Shown: piece after piece, positions 8,830 to 16,801 of the stretch | Layout of the letters: each line of letters starts with the position of its first letter | Numbering within the stretch: position 1 is the stretch's first letter | Source: an uncultured Opitutales bacterium | GTDB lineage: Bacteria > Verrucomicrobiota > Verrucomicrobiia > Opitutales > Intestinicryptomonadaceae | Reading direction: 5' to 3' | DNA length: 48,008 bases | Assembly (NCBI GenBank): GCA_944389315.1 | Contig: CALXLX010000021.1 | Location: forward strand, 1 to 48,008 | Made by a program: the position numbers and the translations under genes | The notes under the pieces: generated by a model | What the model saw: only the letters and a program-made list of their open reading frames with translations | Told to the model about the DNA's origin: nothing | Database searches by the model: none

Positions 8830-9924
8830 TCAATCGGACGCGTTTTCCCTGTCTATTAGAGCCTTTATTCTCTGCGCGTAGTCGGCCTCCTCGAGAGCCT
8901 TGATTATGTCGTCTATGTCGCCGTCCATAATCTGCGGCAGGGAGTGAAGTGTAAGGCCTATCCTGTGGTCGGTCAGGCGGCTCTGGGGGAAATTGTATGT
9001 GCGTATGCGCTCGGAACGGTCCCCGGAGCCTATCTGCTCCCTGCGGTTCTGGGCGTACTTTTCCCTCTCCTGAGCCTGCTTCATCTCAAGGAGCCTCGAA
9101 CGCAGAACCTTCATGGCCTTTATCTTGTTCTTCAGCTGGCTGCGCTCGTCGGCGCATTTTACTATCATGCCGGTGGGCTTGTGGAGTATCTGCACGGCGG
9201 AATCCGTCGTGTTTACGCCCTGGCCTCCGGGACCGCTGGCGCGCGCGATGGACACTTCTATCTCAGAGGGATCTATCTGAATGTCCACCTCCTCGGCCTC
9301 GGGCAGAACCGCGACGGTCGCCGCCGAGGTATGTATGCGCCCCGCGGCCTCGGTCACGGGAACGCGCTGCACCCTGTGGGTTCCGCTCTCGTATTTCATG
9401 GAGCGGTACACGTCCGTTCCGCTCAAGAGAAAGCACACCTCCTTAAAGCCTCCGGCGGGAGATTCGCTCGAGCTTAGCTGCTCTACCTTCCATCTGCGCT
9501 TTTCCGCATATCGGCAGTACATTCTGTAAAGGTCTGCCGCAAACAATGAGGCCTCGTCCCCGCCCGTCCCCGCGCGGATTTCTACGACGGTGTTTCGGGA
9601 GTCGGTCTCCTCCGGCGGAAGCATGTACATCAAAATGCGCTTGCGCAGCTCCTCCGACTGCTGCTCAAGGGAGGCTATATCCTCCTTTGCCATCTCCACA
9701 AGTTCCGGATCCGAATTTTCCTCAACCAAGGCTTTGTTCTCCGCTATGTCCGAAAGGTTCTTCTCGAGCTTTTCGTACGCCTCCTTGAGGTTGGCAAGCT
9801 GCTGGTGCTCGCGCGATACGGCGCTTGCGGTGCGCTGGTCGTTGTAGAAATCCGGAGCGCTCATTTTCTCGTCGAGGAGCGCGAGCCTTTTTAAAAACGG
9901 TTCTATGGAAGGTATGCCTTGCAT
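8830..9924 (-). CDS. prfA: Peptide chain release factor 1
   Basis: The protein has 364 residues, normal for RF1. The codon-recognition tripeptide is PVT at 189-191 (the PxT motif of RF1, reading UAA and UAG). The catalytic GGQ is at 233-235 within SGPGGQGVNTTDSAV. The N-terminal helical domain 1 and the C-terminal domain ending in EEADYAQRIKAL are present. It releases finished peptides at the ribosome and is followed by prmC, which methylates Gln235. The protein reads GGQGVNT where most RF1 proteins have GGQHVNT, a small difference next to the catalytic motif. Confidence 0.96.
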   Translation of the reverse strand: MQGIPSIEPFLKRLALLDEKMSAPDFYNDQRTASAVSREHQQLANLKEAYEKLEKNLSDIAENKALVEENSDPELVEMAKEDIASLEQQSEELRKRILMYMLPPEETDSRNTVVEIRAGTGGDEASLFAADLYRMYCRYAEKRRWKVEQLSSSESPAGGFKEVCFLLSGTDVYRSMKYESGTHRVQRVPVTEAAGRIHTSAATVAVLPEAEEVDIQIDPSEIEVSIARASGPGGQGVNTTDSAVQILHKPTGMIVKCADERSQLKNKIKAMKVLRSRLLEMKQAQEREKYAQNRREQIGSGDRSERIRTYNFPQSRLTDHRIGLTLHSLPQIMDGDIDDIIKALEEADYAQRIKALIDRENASD

Positions 9925-10017
9925 TTTTATGAACTTTGTAAATTATCGAAAGAATCTACACAAGCGCGGGCCGTCGACAAGCATAATCGGCCCGGCCGAA
10001 AAAAACCGAATACCCGC

Positions 10018-10509
10018 ATGAAACGCATAGAAATTTTCGCCAGCGACGTAGACGGAGTCATGACGGACGGAGCGATGTACTACCTCGACTCCGGCGACTC
10101 CATGAAACGCTTTAACGTCAAGGACGGCATGGGCTTTGTGATGCTCAAGGGCTCCGGCGTCAAAACGGCCATAATAACGGCAGAGACCTCGAAGATTGTC
10201 GAGAGGCGCGCGGCAAAGATAAAGGCGGACCTGCTCTTTCAGGGCGTGGCGGACAAGCTATCCTGCGCAAAGGATATGCTCGCCAAGCTCGGGCTTTCCA
10301 TGGACAAACTCTCCTACATAGGCGACGACATAAACGACATCCCCCTTCTCGAGGCGGCCGCGCTGAAGGCCTGCCCCGCAGACGCCGCAGACGCCGTCAA
10401 GGCCGTCGACGGCATCATAGTTCTATCCCAAAACGGCGGATATGGGGCCGTTCGCGAATTTGCGCAGATAGTCCTGGATTTAAACTCGCGCGAGCAGCAA
10501 CCCGCGTAA
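10018..10509 (+). CDS. kdsC: KdsC-type HAD phosphatase (3-deoxy-D-manno-octulosonate 8-phosphate phosphatase)
   Basis: The protein has 163 residues from ATG 10018; the frame is open upstream but would overlap prfA. The HAD motif DVDGVMTDG gives nucleophile Asp10 and acid/base Asp12, and GDDINDIPLL (102-111) is the metal-binding motif IV. Short C0-type HAD enzymes without a cap are KdsC or the related NeuA-associated phosphatases. KdsC removes phosphate from KDO-8-P in lipopolysaccharide inner-core synthesis. No kdsA or kdsB is adjacent; lpxK elsewhere in the window supports a lipid A pathway. A phosphatase for a different 8- or 9-phosphate sugar acid cannot be excluded. Confidence 0.85.
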   Translation: MKRIEIFASDVDGVMTDGAMYYLDSGDSMKRFNVKDGMGFVMLKGSGVKTAIITAETSKIVERRAAKIKADLLFQGVADKLSCAKDMLAKLGLSMDKLSYIGDDINDIPLLEAAALKACPADAADAVKAVDGIIVLSQNGGYGAVREFAQIVLDLNSREQQPA

Positions 10510-10582
10510 ATAGAAGAACTCTCCCTACGCACATGCATGAATTGCGCCGCTGCGGCCGCCGCCGCGCGCAAGCAGAGCGCGC

Positions 10583-10616
10583 AAAAAAAGGCGCGCGATA
10601 AGAAATCTCGCGCGCC
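10583..10616 (-). terminator. Rho-independent terminator of the EF-hand gene
   Basis: GGCGCGCGA 10590-10598 and TCGCGCGCC 10608-10616 form a perfect 9-bp stem. Seven A at 10583-10589 give a T-run on the minus strand just past the EF-hand gene. It lies between convergent genes. Confidence 0.8.
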
Positions 10617-10654
10617 CTGAAATATAATTTACCGGACAAAGCCTCAAGGCGCCG

Positions 10655-11689
10655 CTATTGCCCGGCTTTGGGCTTGGCAAGCTTGGCTTTCAGCCCCTCA
10701 ATTTCCGACTTGAACGCCTCGGTTTCCATAAGGGCCTTAACCTCCTTCTTGTCGAGCTTTCCGTCGGAGTTTGCGTCGTGGCTCTTAAGCCCCTTTGCGT
10801 ATATCTGCTTGAGCTCCCCGAAGACAAGATGCCTCTGCTCGAAAGTCATTGTCTTAGCGTCGAGGCCAAGCGACTTGAAGAATTCCACCGGAATCCGCGT
10901 GGCGGGCTCGCGCCCAAGATGGGGGGGAACTCCCCTGCTGCGCGCCTCGGCGGAAGCCTTGCGCTGGTAGACGACAAACTCCCTAAATTCGGCCTCGGAC
11001 AGCTTGCCGTCGTCGTCCTTATCGAACTTTGTCATCATGCTTTTTACAAACTTGTTTTCTCGGCGCTGGAAGTCCGCCTTGCGTTTTGTTATCTCCTTCT
11101 TTGCCGCGGCGCGCTCCTCGGCGGACAGCTTGCCGTCTGAGTCTTTGTCAAACTGCTTCAGGAGTATCTCCATGCGTTTTACCGAAACGCTCTCCTCAGA
11201 GGACTCCATGCCGTCGAGATCAGCGATAAACTTGTCCGACTGCTCTATGAGTATCACCGGAGGAGGAGGCGGTGTGGGTGCGCCTTTGGGTTTGCGCGCT
11301 TGCCCAGTCGGGCCACCGGGGGGAGGCGGCGCGTGGCGCCCCTTCTTGCCAGCCTTATCGGGCTCGCCCGGAGCCGGAGGTCTCGGCTTTTCAGAGGCTT
11401 TCTCCGGCTTGGCCTCGGGCGCCTTAGGCTCTTTTTTGCGGTGCGGCGGCGGAGGCGGGGGCTCCATCTCTATTTGAGCGCCGCACTTCGGACAGGTTAT
11501 AACCATGTTCTTCTTGGCGCGGGCCGGATCTTTTGCCTTTCCCTCTTTGCGCGGAGGCTTGGGTTTCTGTGCAGAAGGGGCCTCTGGGGGAGGAGGGGGT
11601 GTCGGGGCGGAGGATTCAGCAACGTCCTGAGCGGACAACAGCGCCGCACAGCACAGACACGCCGCAAATGTGAATAGTTTTTTCGTCAT
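10655..11689 (-). CDS. Secreted EF-hand protein with proline-rich region and CxxC motif
   Basis: The protein has 344 residues from ATG 11689 (MTKKLFTFAACLCCAALLSA signal peptide; upstream in-frame codons would spoil it). Order of parts: proline runs (APTPPPPPEAPS, EPPPPPPHRK), a single CPKC knuckle at 66-69, a long Pro/Lys/Gly-rich linker to about 150, then calcium-binding EF-hand loops FDKDSDGKLSAEE, FDKDDDGKLSEAE and HDANSDGKLDKKE. Each loop has the canonical D-x-D-x-DG spacing. It is probably an exported, calcium-responsive scaffold or adaptor. Verrucomicrobia and Planctomycetes often have exported EF-hand proteins; the enzymatic role, if any, is unknown. It ends with a clear terminator. 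Confidence 0.82.
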   Translation of the reverse strand: MTKKLFTFAACLCCAALLSAQDVAESSAPTPPPPPEAPSAQKPKPPRKEGKAKDPARAKKNMVITCPKCGAQIEMEPPPPPPHRKKEPKAPEAKPEKASEKPRPPAPGEPDKAGKKGRHAPPPPGGPTGQARKPKGAPTPPPPPVILIEQSDKFIADLDGMESSEESVSVKRMEILLKQFDKDSDGKLSAEERAAAKKEITKRKADFQRRENKFVKSMMTKFDKDDDGKLSEAEFREFVVYQRKASAEARSRGVPPHLGREPATRIPVEFFKSLGLDAKTMTFEQRHLVFGELKQIYAKGLKSHDANSDGKLDKKEVKALMETEAFKSEIEGLKAKLAKPKAGQ

Positions 11690-11826
11690 GATAACGTCTT
11701 TCTTTTTGATTCTCACACTCTGAAAACGCGCCGCGGCGCAAAAAGTTTCGGAATTTTTTTTGTTTGAAGACGGGGGGAAAATAGATTCTAATGAAGTTTC
11801 GATTATAAGAATTAGGCGAAAACAAT

Positions 11827-12195
11827 ATGTATCAGGTCACCTTCAGCAACCAGTGCATGGGAGAAATCAACAAGCTCGACAAGCTCGAGCAGCTCGAGCT
11901 TATAGACACCCTCGCTTCTGTTTCAAAGGCCCAGCTCGAGCAGCCCGGGGGAGATTTGGGAGTTTTCCACCGCAACCACAAGGACTACTACCGCCTGCGC
12001 AAGGGCGACTGGCGCGTCTATTTCGAGCTGGACGATGCGGAGAATATTCTGCGCGTGGTTTACATACTCCACAAGCACACCCTCGCGGATTTCGTCTTCC
12101 GCTTCAAGCTGCCCTTCTCCGAGGAAACGATGATAGAGCAGCAGGACAATTTCTGGAGCTACATAGAATCCTTGAGAAATAATGAGCGAAAATAG
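11827..12195 (+). CDS. RelE/ParE-like protein without an adjacent antitoxin
   Basis: The protein has 122 residues. The middle part (RNHKDYYRLRKGDWRVYFEL, then LRVVYILHKHTLADFVFR) matches the RelE/ParE toxin fold: a basic strand with the YRLR.G..R..FE pattern followed by a strand and a histidine/arginine-containing tail. The N-terminal 35 residues and the acidic tail (FSEETMIEQQDNFWSYIE) are extra. No small antitoxin ORF lies before or after. It overlaps the start of pssA by 14 bp, so the two are translationally linked. It may be a domesticated RelE-fold protein regulating its neighbour and not an active mRNA interferase. Confidence 0.72.
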   Translation: MYQVTFSNQCMGEINKLDKLEQLELIDTLASVSKAQLEQPGGDLGVFHRNHKDYYRLRKGDWRVYFELDDAENILRVVYILHKHTLADFVFRFKLPFSEETMIEQQDNFWSYIESLRNNERK

Positions 12196-13093
12196 CAAAC
12201 TCTGGACGAACGTCCACCAGGCGAGCAAGATCTACATATTGCCCAATTTCTTTACCGCGGGAAACCTGTTTTTCGGGTTTCTGTCGGTGATATGCTGCAT
12301 GAGCGCGCAGTTTGAGAACGCCGCGGCCGTGATGCCCGGTGTGAAGAAGTTTGCCTCCTTCATATTCCCGAACATTCCGGAGGCAGCGCCGGAGACCACA
12401 TTCCATTACGCGCTTGCAATTCTGTGCATACTGGCAAGCTGTTTCTGCGACGCTCTGGACGGAAGGGTGGCCCGCGCGATAGGCAAGAGTTCCCTGTTCG
12501 GCAAGGAGTTTGACTCCGTGGCAGACAGCCTGTCGTTCGGGCTGGCGCCGGCCATGCTTATGTACTTCCTCGTGCTGCAGCCTACGAGCGGCATGCCAAA
12601 ATTCCTGATAAGCCTGCTGGGGTCGTCGGGCCTTATAATAGGCTTTTTATTTTTGCTCTGCGCGTGCATAAGGCTGGCGCGCTTCAACGTGCTTACAAAC
12701 CCGTACATAGTCGGGCACGAAAAGTACGAGAAGGGGGATTTCAGCGGGCTGCCGGCGCCGGCGGCTGCGGGGGCGGTGGCGTCCATCTCGCTGACGATGC
12801 TCTCGCTGGACCTTGCGAAATTCGCGGCTATACTCGTGCCGCTCATGCTTCTTATCGCGTGGTTTATGGTAAGCAACATTCCTTATCCATCATTTAAGCA
12901 CATAAACTGGAACACCTCCGCGCGCTTCCGCACATTCGTGCTTATAATAGCGGCAATACTCCTGATTTTCGCCCTCAAGGAATACAGCTTCGCGATAATG
13001 TTTTTAATCTACGTGTTCTATTCGCCTCTGAAATACGCACCACGGCTTGCGAAGGTGCTCTCATACATAAAAAGGCGCACGTCAAAGAGGTAA
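12182..13093 (+). CDS. pssA: CDP-diacylglycerol--serine O-phosphatidyltransferase
   Basis: The protein has 303 residues and several membrane segments. The CDP-alcohol phosphatidyltransferase signature D-G-x2-A-R-x8-G-x3-D-x3-D is complete: D93 G94, A97 R98, G107, D111, D115. It condenses CDP-diacylglycerol with serine to make phosphatidylserine, the precursor of phosphatidylethanolamine, at the inner membrane. The N-terminus (YILPNFFTAGNLFFGFLS) and a long C-terminal hydrophobic half fit the Gram-positive/type II PssA. No phosphatidylserine decarboxylase is in the window. The start overlaps the RelE-like gene by 14 bp. Confidence 0.92.
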   Translation: MSENSKLWTNVHQASKIYILPNFFTAGNLFFGFLSVICCMSAQFENAAAVMPGVKKFASFIFPNIPEAAPETTFHYALAILCILASCFCDALDGRVARAIGKSSLFGKEFDSVADSLSFGLAPAMLMYFLVLQPTSGMPKFLISLLGSSGLIIGFLFLLCACIRLARFNVLTNPYIVGHEKYEKGDFSGLPAPAAAGAVASISLTMLSLDLAKFAAILVPLMLLIAWFMVSNIPYPSFKHINWNTSARFRTFVLIIAAILLIFALKEYSFAIMFLIYVFYSPLKYAPRLAKVLSYIKRRTSKR

Positions 13094-13136
13094 AATAGGC
13101 GGGCCGCGCCAATACGCGCTATTAAGAGGGAATTAA

Positions 13137-13369
13137 GCCGCCGCAATATGTCCTTGCGAGGCGAAAGCAAGCGGGGAAAGCCGGATATATAGGCTTTGCT
13201 TTTCTCTCGGGGCAGATGGGCTACAAGCGGGCGTATGTATTGCCATGTTCAGCACTTGTAATTGTCGCAGTTGGCGTTGGGTTCGCTTCGCATTTATGCG
13301 GTAGCATCTGTTAACACTGTCGGATGCGGGGAGGAATCCCTGCACGATAGTGCTTGCCTAATATTGTCC
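13137..13369. ncRNA. Candidate structured non-coding RNA or element (unknown family, strand uncertain)
   Basis: The 316-bp gap between pssA and the next gene holds an unusual number of mutually compatible helices. A closing stem pairs CAATAT 13144-13149 with ATATTG 13361-13366, then GCAAGC 13167-13172 with GCTTGC 13352-13357. Next is a hairpin, AAAGCC 13177-13182 with GGCTTT 13192-13197. A long-range helix pairs CAGAT-GG-GCTAC 13213-13224 with GTAGCATCTG 13301-13310. Two more hairpins follow: CGCA 13289-13292 with TGCG 13297-13300, and GCGGGGA 13326-13332 with TCCCTGC 13337-13343 around a GGAA loop. No tmRNA, RNase P or SRP RNA motif was recognised. 6S RNA is possible by size and overall shape only. 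Confidence 0.4.
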
Positions 13370-13375
13370 TATAAT
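13370..13375 (+). promoter_or_regulatory. Possible -10 box for the tandem-FAD gene
   Basis: A TATAAT lies 35 bp before ATG 13410; no good -35 was seen. If real, the more upstream ATG at 13374 falls inside the promoter, which supports 13410 as the start. Confidence 0.35.
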
Positions 13376-13409
13376 GCAAACTCCTCCCGAGAAAGAGAGG
13401 CATGGGCGT

Positions 13410-16400
13410 ATGGATAGACGGAGCTTTATAAAGACTGCATCTATTGTGGGTGGCGGCATATTTGCGGCCGCGAAACTTTCGCGCGCGGAAGCCTTGGCGG
13501 AAAACGCCGTGCTGTTTAAGGCGCGGGAGTCCTACGATGTTGTTGTCGGCGGGGCGTCTGTATGCGGGTGCCTATTGGCGCTGAAACTGGCGGAGGCAGG
13601 CAAGAGGGTGCTTCTCATAGAAAGGCGACACTGCCTCGGCGGGGAGATAAGCGCGACGCGCAGAACCTGGCTCGACATATCTAAAGGCAATCTCAACGGA
13701 GAGCTATCAGAGCTGCTTATGCCGCAGGCGGAATGTTCCGAGGCGCACAATCTCGGGGAGGGCGGAAAGGCCGATTCCCCCATAGACGGGGAAATACAGT
13801 TCTTCTGCGGCAGCGTGAAAAAGTCCCTTATGCGCACCTTGCGCGCCAACGGGGTGGACGTGCTTCTGTGCGCGGACACATTCGGCCTGCTCAAAGATTC
13901 GGAAGGTAAAATATGCGGAGCGGCGTTCGCCACGAGGCAGGGCTGTTTTCTTGCGGAAGCTTCGGCCTTTGCGGACGCCTCCATAGGGGCGGAAATTTCC
14001 AGAGCCGTCTTCGCGCAGGACGGGTCCATAAGCAGGGCCTCCTTCACCGCAGAATTTGAACTCGCAAAGCCAATCGAAAGAAAGGCATATCTGCCCTGCC
14101 CGCCCGAACTCGGCCTTGAGGGCGGCGTTCTTGCGCTGCGCCGCTCCAAGAAGGACGCAAACCGCATATTGCTTGAGTTTTGCTTCGCCCCTAATATGGC
14201 CGACAGGCAGGAGGTTGAAGCCGAGGCCCGGAGAAAGCTTTTTGCCATAGGCAAAGCCGCAAGAGACGGCAGGATAAACATCCCGCAGGTTGCCAAGGCC
14301 CGCATGCCCTACTACGCGCAAGAATGTTCCGTCGAATACACAAAACCTATAGGCGGCGGATTCGCGCTACCGGAGAATTTTTTCATCCTCGATTGCAAAG
14401 CTCCCGCCGACGCCGACGAGTTAAATAAAAGCGCGGCAGAACAAAAAGACGCGGCGGAAAAAATATTATCCGCGCTGGGAAGCTCAGGGAATAGAACGGG
14501 ACAACCCATCCGAGAGGCATGGATAGTCTCTTCGGGCGGGGAGTGTATGTTAAGTTCTCCGTTTTCAACCCGCCTCGAGGAGGACGGCCTGGTTTTGCCC
14601 TTCTACAAGCTCAACTGGCGGGCTTTGCCCGCAACGGAAAAGATAGAGGCCGACGTATTTGTAGCCGGCTGCGGATCGTCGGGCACATACGCCGCCTATG
14701 AAGCCGCAAAGGGCGGTGCCAAGACCGTCGCAGCCGAATTTTTCAACGACGCCGGAGGCACACGCACCATGGGCGGCGTAAGGGGATATTACAGGGGGCA
14801 GAGCAAACATCCCTTCGTCAAGGGAAACGACGCAAAGATATATGCCCTCGGCAGGAAGAACGCCTTCAGCTGGATTGCCGCCCGCGCGCTTTATAACGCC
14901 GAAATACTGCACAAAGCCGAAGTGCGCCTCATGACGGGCGCGCTGATATGCGGGGCGGCCCTTCGCGGAGGAAAGATATGTTCGGTGCTCATATGCCAGA
15001 GGGGAAAGCTCAAGCTAGTGCAGCCGAAGATCGCCGTGGACGCCACCGCCGACGCCGACTTGTGCGCCCACGCGGGCATACCCACAAAGAAAGGCTTTGG
15101 GATATCCGGCATAACGCAAAACTACAGCCATTGGGATCTGCCCACAAAAGCCCCCGACGGGCGCTACGAGCATATAAACAAGGACTACGATATAATAGAC
15201 GCCTCCCTACTTTCCGAATTCCAGAGAGCGGCGGTGCTGGACCATGCGGAGGCGCGTTTCTACGACTTTTATCCGATGATAGGCGTAAGGGACGCAAGGC
15301 GCCCCGTCGGGACATACGTTCTTACGCTCGCAGACTGCGTGCTTCACAGGCGTTTTAAAGATGCCGTAAGCACCGCCAAGAGCGACTTTGACCCCCATTT
15401 TTTCAGCCTTGCTGCATTATCCCGCATAGGTCTTTTGCATCCGCATTTCGACCCCGGGGAAAAAGTTTACATTCCTTACAAGAGCCTGGTTTGCGGGGAG
15501 GCAAAAAATCTTCTCTTCTGCGGCAGGGGCATATCCCAGACCTGGTGCGCGCTTCAGTTTACGAGGATGTCGGCGGACGTTTTTCTGCTCGGGGCAAGCG
15601 TTGGAATCATAGCCTCCCGCATTGCAAAAGACGGAACCGCAACCGACGTTTTCGATGTCTCAAAGGCGCAGAAAATCCTTGTCGAGCGCGAGCTTTTGGA
15701 CGGCGGTTTCGGCGAAGGGCAGCCCGCCTCGGCGGCCTCTTTTGCCTCCGCGGCGGACGGCGGAGACGACCATGCTCTTCTGCGGCTTTTGCTTCTGCCA
15801 AAGCCTGAAGCCATGCCCCTTGTGCGCGCCAGGTTTGAAAAATCTGGAGGAAGGAACCTCCCCTGCGCCCATGCACTGTGCTATTGGCAAGACTGCTCGG
15901 CATCTGCGCGCATAAGGGAGGAGCTTTCTCTCCTTCTTCTCGAGGAGAAGAGAAATCCGCACGCATCCGACTACTACGAGAAGTACGACCAGAACTCCCT
16001 GTACTGGCGCATAAACAGGGGCATAGCCGCGCTCGCACTGGCACGCGGGGCGGACAATCTAAACGATGCGGCCGTTCTTGAGGCATTCAAATCTGTAAAA
16101 TCGGTCGGGCAAAAGGTTCCAAACCCGACAAACCCCTACTACGCAAACCGCCTGGATCTGTGCCTTTCACCGAACTACAACAGGCTTATAAATCTGTGCA
16201 TGTACGCGCGCCTTAAGCCGTCGGAAACTTTTATCCCAGAGCTTAAGCGGCTTGCCGCGGACCCCGAGGTGAAAAATTCCTTCATAACAAAAGACGCCGC
16301 AAAGACCAGATGGAGGCTCTACCAAGCCATGCTCGAGCTTGCCCTCTCCTCGGCGCTGGCGCGTTGCGGCTCTGAAAGCGGCAGAAATACCCTCGGGGAA

Positions 16401-16508
16401 TACCTCAAGGACGTGCACTCAAATTTCCGTGTATTCGCAAAAGAGGAACTCTCCCAAACGCGCGCTGGAGCGCAGATCCCCGCGCCGCCGGAGGAAAGGC
16501 CCCTTTAG
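13410..16508 (+). CDS. Tat-exported FAD-dependent oxidoreductase with two FAD-binding units in tandem
   Basis: The protein has 1032 residues from ATG 13410 (MDRRSFIKTASIVGGGIFAA, a twin-arginine signal). Two Rossmann FAD motifs occur in one chain: VVGGASVCGCLLALKLAEAG at residues 45-64, and VAGCGSSGTYAAYEAAKGG from residue 418, each followed by a strand ending in an acidic residue and a GG-rich loop (HCLGGEIS; DAGGTRTMGG). A VDATADADLCAHAGIP-type motif is typical of the FAD-dependent oxidoreductases (PF12831-like) common in Verrucomicrobia and Planctomycetes. The last 270 residues are helical and repeat-like. It probably oxidises a periplasmic sugar or polyol. The first glycine motif is altered (GGASVCG), so the first unit may bind FAD poorly. 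Confidence 0.85.
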   Translation: MDRRSFIKTASIVGGGIFAAAKLSRAEALAENAVLFKARESYDVVVGGASVCGCLLALKLAEAGKRVLLIERRHCLGGEISATRRTWLDISKGNLNGELSELLMPQAECSEAHNLGEGGKADSPIDGEIQFFCGSVKKSLMRTLRANGVDVLLCADTFGLLKDSEGKICGAAFATRQGCFLAEASAFADASIGAEISRAVFAQDGSISRASFTAEFELAKPIERKAYLPCPPELGLEGGVLALRRSKKDANRILLEFCFAPNMADRQEVEAEARRKLFAIGKAARDGRINIPQVAKARMPYYAQECSVEYTKPIGGGFALPENFFILDCKAPADADELNKSAAEQKDAAEKILSALGSSGNRTGQPIREAWIVSSGGECMLSSPFSTRLEEDGLVLPFYKLNWRALPATEKIEADVFVAGCGSSGTYAAYEAAKGGAKTVAAEFFNDAGGTRTMGGVRGYYRGQSKHPFVKGNDAKIYALGRKNAFSWIAARALYNAEILHKAEVRLMTGALICGAALRGGKICSVLICQRGKLKLVQPKIAVDATADADLCAHAGIPTKKGFGISGITQNYSHWDLPTKAPDGRYEHINKDYDIIDASLLSEFQRAAVLDHAEARFYDFYPMIGVRDARRPVGTYVLTLADCVLHRRFKDAVSTAKSDFDPHFFSLAALSRIGLLHPHFDPGEKVYIPYKSLVCGEAKNLLFCGRGISQTWCALQFTRMSADVFLLGASVGIIASRIAKDGTATDVFDVSKAQKILVERELLDGGFGEGQPASAASFASAADGGDDHALLRLLLLPKPEAMPLVRARFEKSGGRNLPCAHALCYWQDCSASARIREELSLLLLEEKRNPHASDYYEKYDQNSLYWRINRGIAALALARGADNLNDAAVLEAFKSVKSVGQKVPNPTNPYYANRLDLCLSPNYNRLINLCMYARLKPSETFIPELKRLAADPEVKNSFITKDAAKTRWRLYQAMLELALSSALARCGSESGRNTLGEYLKDVHSNFRVFAKEELSQTRAGAQIPAPPEERPL

Positions 16509-16801
16509 AAAGAGGCAATGCGCTCCTGCAACAAGCGCGAGGCTTAAAAACATATTGCAATATTTTACATCACTATAACTTATTTTGGTAAAGAAGAGGC
16601 TTAGCGTTATATTACGATTTTTACCCCTCCTATGCGCGCAGAACGCGAGCAAGACCGCAGCGCCCAGCGTCTTTTGCGGCGGAGCATGGACGGCCCGCAA
16701 ATATTGCGCGCGAATAAATCCGCGCATAGATGCATGCCTGCGTCTAAGCGTGGAAAAGCGAGAGAAAGAAACCCCGCCTGCCGGAATGGAGGCATAAGGC
16801 T
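16509..16801. other. Convergent intergenic region without a gene
   Basis: This gap lies between the 3' ends of the FAD gene and the beta-helix gene. It contains a 12-bp palindrome ATATTGCAATAT (16552-16563) and AT-rich stretches, but no T-tract terminator hairpin or convincing ORF. Confidence 0.35.

Noticed and set aside
10314..10571. Antisense reading frames over kdsC and other genes
   Set aside because: They mirror the codon pattern of the real gene on the opposite strand and have no independent support.
13137..13369. Called as tmRNA, RNase P RNA, SRP RNA or cobalamin riboswitch
   Set aside because: The conserved sequence blocks of those RNAs (tRNA-like ends, GAGGAAAGTC, GGTC-GGAAGGAAGCAGCC, B12 box) are absent; only a generic structured element is supported.
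13374..16508. Start of the tandem-FAD gene at ATG 13374
   Set aside because: It would place extra residues before the twin-arginine signal and falls on a TATAAT; ATG 13410 gives the standard MDRRSFIK start.
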